The notes beneath the pieces are model-generated. The model made no database searches. It had not been told where the DNA came from and saw only the letters and a program-made list of their open reading frames with translations. Positions 62,088 through 64,000 of a DNA stretch of 64,000 bases are shown here, piece by piece; the stretch's first letter is position 1, and each line of letters begins with the position of its first letter. The stretch is from Rostratula benghalensis (lineage: Eukaryota > Chordata > Aves > Charadriiformes > Rostratulidae), in assembly GCA_013399305.1 (NCBI GenBank), contig VXAI01000380.1, forward strand, positions 180,841-244,840, read 5' to 3'. Both the position numbers and the translations under genes were made by a program.

Positions 62088-64000
62088 TTTTTAGTTTTGT
62101 AGCTACATTGCTGTCTGATCTTGGTTAATGCTTAACTTTTTATTACTGGCCTGCTGCAACATTTCTGGAAAGCTGGTAGCACACACTACAATGTTAAACT
62201 GGAATTTAACCGGGCATGCCGGAGATTAAATTATGCTAGTTAATGAATCATTCAAAAAGTGATAAGTAAGCCTTTTTACATGGTTTCTCTCCAGCTCCAC
62301 CATGGAATTTCTTTGGGGCTTTTTTTTTTAAATCAGCAGATTAGTACAACAATGGCTGAGTGGAAGATTACTTTAACAATGGGAACAAACAATTGGGAGA
62401 CTGTTAAATCCCTGTTTCATCTGTTGTTGTGCTAGACTTCTGCACAACTGCTTAACCCATGAAAAATTGGGGCTGAAAATGAGAATTTTTTGTGTGCCAC
62501 TTTGGCACATACAGTGCCCATTCTTAGTGCTGCTAATTCAGGTATTGGAAGGAGTTTAGCCAAATAATTTCCATAGTTGGTGTAGTTTCATATACCTCTC
62601 ACCTCAATGTGCCAGAGTGCATGCACTGCACCAAAGTGGCAGAAGTACTTTTGATGGTCGACCTAGTTTGCAGCTTGCAGCTGAACTTCTTAAATCAGAG
62701 TTTTAAGCTAGTCTAAATTAAACCTTTTTTTATCTATGGATTTTTGTGAAGTGCAAAATTTCCAGTAAAATTTCTGGATTGTACCTGGACCAAGTGTGGG
62801 ATTGCATGGTTTCAGTCCAGCAACCTGCTAATGCTAAAATGCCCTATTGCTGCACATAGATTTCAGCAGGGGATAGGTCATGCTGAAAATGTATCTATTT
62901 AGTAATGCAATTCTAACCCTCCTATTTTTATGTCAAGAAAAGGAAATTAATTTGCTTCTTTCCTGAGACTTGCTGGGTACATCTGTAATGGATGGGAAGT
63001 CTCTGAAAAGGCCACTTTCCAGTGACTTCAGTGATACTGAGTTGATTGTAATATGATCGATGTTTTCTCAGCTCTGTCTGGTTTTCTGAATAACCTCCCT
63101 AGCCATCAGTCCCACTCCAATCTGTTTTGCTTTTCATCTCAATATCTCATCAGCATGATGGATGTGTTTGTATCAAGCACACAAAGTGAGATGCTAATAC
63201 CAAATGTATGAGACAAGGAAAGCAATTGGAGAACATGTAAGATCTCAGAGAATACATATTTCATCACTCCATATTGAAATCCAAGTAAATGTCTGCATTT
63301 CTTTGACGTATTTATTTTGAAAATATGCTATTTCAGACACTAGAAACCCCCTTACATTTAATACTTAGCCTGTAATTATACTGTAACAAAAGGGAGCTGC
63401 TTATCTACATGTAGCGTGCACTGTAGAGGATATGGAAATCACCAAAATCCCGAGGAAATGAGCAGTCTGATTGATGTACAGCCCCATCTGGGCTCATTCA
63501 GCCTTTGTCAGCTGTAATGACGACTCACCAAATCATCTCTGCAGATCAATGATCACCAATATTAGGGCTATTTCCCTCCTGTTACTGCTCCTAAATAAGA
63601 GGAGGAAGCAGCTATGCTTGTTTTTTGTAAGAATTTCATTCATGTTCACTCCCTTTTTCTCTGCAAAACAGAATTTTTAAACTGCTACTTGCGTGCATGA
63701 AGATTGCTGAGGTCTAATTGCTTGGTGATTGCAGCCGAAGAGTTTGTGTGATTCTCCCTGTCCTCCAGGCTGAGGTTTGCTGGAATGTGTGGCTGCAGCA
63801 GAACGCCCAGCTTCGAGCAGCTCTGCTCACACCAGTGGGTGCAGTGTGGATGCTCAGATCAAGCACTTTTTTGTAAACTTGTAATTGAGCTAGTAATTGA
63901 GTAATTAATGGATAGAGGAGGAAGCTATGGATTTAGGCACTTTTTATACTGGCAAATGTTTTATATAGAAAATTTTAATTTGTTTCCCGTTCCCCCCCCC
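62088..64000. other. Intergenic right edge, no gene recognised
   Basis: 1.9 kb. Includes a balanced-composition block at about 63,360-63,720 dense in homeobox-like TAATTA/TGATTGAT and E-box CAGCTG words, which could be a conserved element. The window ends in a C9 run. Confidence 0.45.

Overview
This is vertebrate nuclear DNA, almost certainly from a bird. Its interspersed repeats are CR1 LINEs, including 3' ends that close on short ATTCTRTG-type octamer repeats. There is also a probable avian LTR, and the one recognisable gene has AT-rich introns, GT-AG splice sites and a GC-rich CpG-island first exon. A 335-base run of N marks an assembly gap. There are no bacterial-type genes, operons, CRISPR arrays or rRNA.

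The left two thirds (about 1-42,100) hold the 5' part of BLNK (B-cell linker, SLP-65/BASH) on the minus strand. The start codon is at 41,803 in a CpG island. Nine exons join in one open frame of exactly 239 codons, every junction in phase. A tenth, less certain exon at 5158-5200 keeps the frame. The encoded part covers the N-terminal leucine-zipper-like segment, the acidic region, the Syk-target tyrosines Y72, Y84, Y96, Y179 and Y190 (human Y72, Y84, Y96, Y178, Y189, numbering from memory) and proline-rich linkers. The C-terminal SH2 domain is not here and must lie to the left of base 1. The protein is the scaffold that Syk phosphorylates below the B-cell receptor so that PLC-gamma2, Btk, Vav and Nck can assemble.

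Introns 1, 2, 9 and 10 carry CR1 insertions in both orientations, two of them long enough to show reverse-transcriptase coding remnants. Intron 1 also carries a probable solo LTR. The assembly gap lies inside one CR1.

The right third (about 42,250-64,000) is upstream of BLNK and shows no recognisable gene. It contains a GC-rich, coding-like but stop-interrupted tract at 43.8-45.9 kb, two short CR1 fragments, poly(A) tracts and a possible conserved non-coding block near the right edge. In human the next gene on this side is DNTT; none of its exons was recognised here.

I found no previously undescribed system. The items most worth checking are an extra YEVP tyrosine motif in a 26-nt microexon, an A10 run in coding exon 3, a GGGGCC hexanucleotide repeat just upstream of the BLNK start, a long near-perfect hairpin in intron 2, inverted CR1 copies flanking exon 2, and a small internal duplication in one CR1.
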